Assembly (NCBI GenBank): GCA_947446575.1
Contig: CANFHC010000012.1
Location: 34,353-98,352, forward strand
Length of the DNA: 64,000 nt
From: Bacteriovoracaceae bacterium
GTDB taxonomy: Bacteria; Bdellovibrionota; Bacteriovoracia; Bacteriovoracales; Bacteriovoracaceae
Direction: 5' to 3'
Position 1 is the stretch's first letter, and every line of letters starts with the position of its first letter. Shown here one piece after another: positions 63,010-64,000 of the stretch. Both the position numbers and the translations under genes were made by a program. The notes under the pieces are model-generated. The model worked only from the letters and a program-made list of their open reading frames with translations, was not told the origin of the DNA and did no database searches.

Positions 63010-63483
63010 ACTATTTAAAACTTTCATAACAGCAGGGACTTGAGAAAGATTAAGTTTTGCTTTCATTATTAAATTTATGGCGTCAGCTTGTTTTAATCTA
63101 CCATTGAGCATTTTTTCGCAAATTAATGGCTCAACTGGATCTGTAATTTCATAGACACTTTTATGTTGAGGCCAAAGGTTTACAGTATCATTTGATCCAC
63201 CAGCGCATAGAGGAATAAAGTGATCTATTTTGAATTCTGCTCTATCCATCGACTCAATTTGAAAGCCTAATTTTTGATCGTAATTTTTTATGAGAATTTC
63301 TTTAGTTTCGTAAGAAACATCACGCTCACAATAGGCAATCTGTTCAGGATAGCGATGGGCCGTTGGTTTATCACAGAGTTTACCTGGAGTAAGTTTTTGA
63401 TTTGGCCCAACTGGAAATTGAGGACCAAAGGCCAAAAGTGAACTAGATACCAACATCAGTACTAAAGACAAAAGTGATTTCAT
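63004..63483 (-). CDS. Secreted HNH-motif nuclease-like protein
   Basis: A 159-residue exported protein (signal peptide 1-18, ending LLAF). The core FKIDHFIPLCAGGSNDTVNL (about 85) followed by WPQHKSVYEITDPVEP is the signature of a family annotated as HNH-signature proteins, with the catalytic DH and the downstream NLWPQ. Two or more Cys suggest disulfides. The C-terminal helix carries LKQADAINLIMKA. A secreted nuclease would suit degradation of prey DNA; nuclease activity is not proven by sequence. Confidence 0.8.
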   Translation of the reverse strand: MKSLLSLVLMLVSSSLLAFGPQFPVGPNQKLTPGKLCDKPTAHRYPEQIAYCERDVSYETKEILIKNYDQKLGFQIESMDRAEFKIDHFIPLCAGGSNDTVNLWPQHKSVYEITDPVEPLICEKMLNGRLKQADAINLIMKAKLNLSQVPAVMKVLNSL

Positions 63484-63797
63484 TTTGGATCCTTAAGAAT
63501 AATTTCTTTTATAGAAATACATAAGTGTTTTATCAGAAGTCTAAAATTCTCTCTAGAGCGATGAAAAAATTACAAATATAAAGAGTAATCTATTTTTCTA
63601 TAATTGCCTTTAGTTAGACAATGGAATGCCGCTTGGTAATACTCTTTTAATATTAAATATTCTCAGACCTGTATGGATTTTATTGTTAATACTTTTTTAT
63701 TGGATGCCATAATGGGACGCTCTAACAGATCGATTTGCAAAGTGACCATCACAGATTGCAAAAACCTGCTTATTTCTAGCAATAATATCAAAAAAAA
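63484..63797. other. Intergenic region between secreted nuclease and flagellin
   Basis: About 310 bases, very AT-rich. It presumably holds the promoter of the nuclease gene on the minus strand. Possible short frames here run across the flagellin terminator and lack ribosome-binding sites. I see no gene, tRNA or repeat. Confidence 0.6.
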
Positions 63798-63825
63798 GGC
63801 GCTCCTTTCTGGAGCGCCCTTTTTA
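63798..63825. terminator. Strong intrinsic terminator of the flagellin gene
   Basis: An 8-bp GC-rich stem (GGCGCTCC, 63798-63805; GGAGCGCC, 63811-63818) with loop TTTCT, preceded by seven A and followed by T-rich sequence. It is strongest on the minus strand, downstream of flagellin. Confidence 0.9.
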
Positions 63826-63853
63826 TAAGATAAATTTTTAGAAAATCTATCAA

Positions 63854-64000
63854 TCAACCTAAAAGTTTTAGAGCCGCTTGTCCTTGAGAGTTGGCCTGAG
63901 ACAACACTGAAGTACCAGCTTGAGTTAAGATGTTCATCTTAGTGTTCTTAGCTGATTCAGCAGCAAAGTCTGTATCTCTGATACGAGAGTTAGCAGATGA
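63854..64000 (-). CDS. fliC: Flagellin, C-terminal end only
   Basis: The last 48 codons of a gene that enters from the right edge. [20 protein letters not shown] then [20 protein letters not shown] and KLLG is the conserved C-terminal D0 helix of bacterial flagellins, which packs in the filament core. The ending KLLG fits Bdellovibrio-like and Deltaproteobacterial flagellins. A strong terminator follows after about 30 bases. Confidence 0.95.
   Translation of the reverse strand, partial: SSANSRIRDTDFAAESAKNTKMNILTQAGTSVLSQANSQGQAALKLLG

Noticed and set aside
63663..63857. A 64-codon minus-strand frame downstream of flagellin
   Set aside because: It runs through the strong flagellin terminator stem and has no domain or ribosome-binding site.
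1..64000. CRISPR arrays, insertion sequences, integrases and prophage genes
   Set aside because: No regularly spaced repeats, transposase or integrase motifs, or phage structural genes were found by reading; the only tandem repeats are the 14-bp and 54-bp ones listed.

Overview
This is an AT-rich, densely coding bacterial chromosome segment with short intergenic gaps. The content suggests a Gram-negative, flagellated, predatory bacterium of the Bdellovibrio-and-like group, most likely the Bacteriovorax/Halobacteriovorax/Peredibacter side of Bdellovibrionota. That placement is an inference from an LPS Kdo transferase, outer-membrane barrels, an ExbB/ExbD/AgmX-type energiser, flagellin and a large set of secreted hydrolases. 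No rRNA or other taxonomic marker was compared.

Layout. 1-9 kb: end of a PEP-synthase-like gene, two tandem secreted subtilisins, a D-2-hydroxyacid dehydrogenase, and two trypsin-like secreted proteases flanking a dihydroorotase and a small VOC protein. 9-14 kb: a minus-strand housekeeping operon tilS-ftsH-folP-tpm, with a CAT-anticodon tRNA and its promoter divergent from tilS, then a Kazal-type inhibitor lipoprotein. 14-23 kb: an FAD oxidoreductase, tex, a LolC/FtsX-like permease and the beta-oxidation pair fadI-fadJ. 23-28 kb: cell-envelope genes (barrel proteins, waaA, a Rossmann-like protein and a Flp-pilin-like protein). 28-36 kb: tmk-holB-ricT, asnS, a PfkB-family sugar/nucleoside kinase, a SUI1-family protein and rsmJ. 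36-46 kb: a fused glycine decarboxylase, a secreted 5'-nucleotidase, and a tightly coupled prfC-YecM-RlmK-DEAD helicase-hydrolase run followed by an HNH gene. 47-53 kb: an EVE-domain protein, exported MsrA, a TVP38-flavoreductase fusion and the exbB-exbD-agmX operon. 53-64 kb: a block of secreted proteins (a divergent pair sharing an unrecognised C-terminal domain, an App1-like phosphatase, two papain-like proteases, two small unknowns and an HNH nuclease), an aminotransferase, and the 3' end of a flagellin gene.

How it fits together: the exported proteases (two subtilisins, two trypsins, two papains), nuclease, nucleotidase and phosphatase would let a cell degrade prey or environmental macromolecules. 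The Kazal lipoprotein could protect the cell from its own or foreign serine proteases. Fatty-acid oxidation, glycine cleavage and PEP synthase are consistent with living on amino acids and lipids.

The most unusual material lies between genes. Four decayed gene remnants can be read: a histidine-kinase C-terminus, an internally deleted class V aminotransferase, a frameshifted amino-acid-binding protein and a frameshifted small lipoprotein. A hairpin overlaps the ribosome-binding site of one papain-like protease, and two divergent secreted genes share a domain I do not recognise. No CRISPR array, insertion sequence or prophage was seen.
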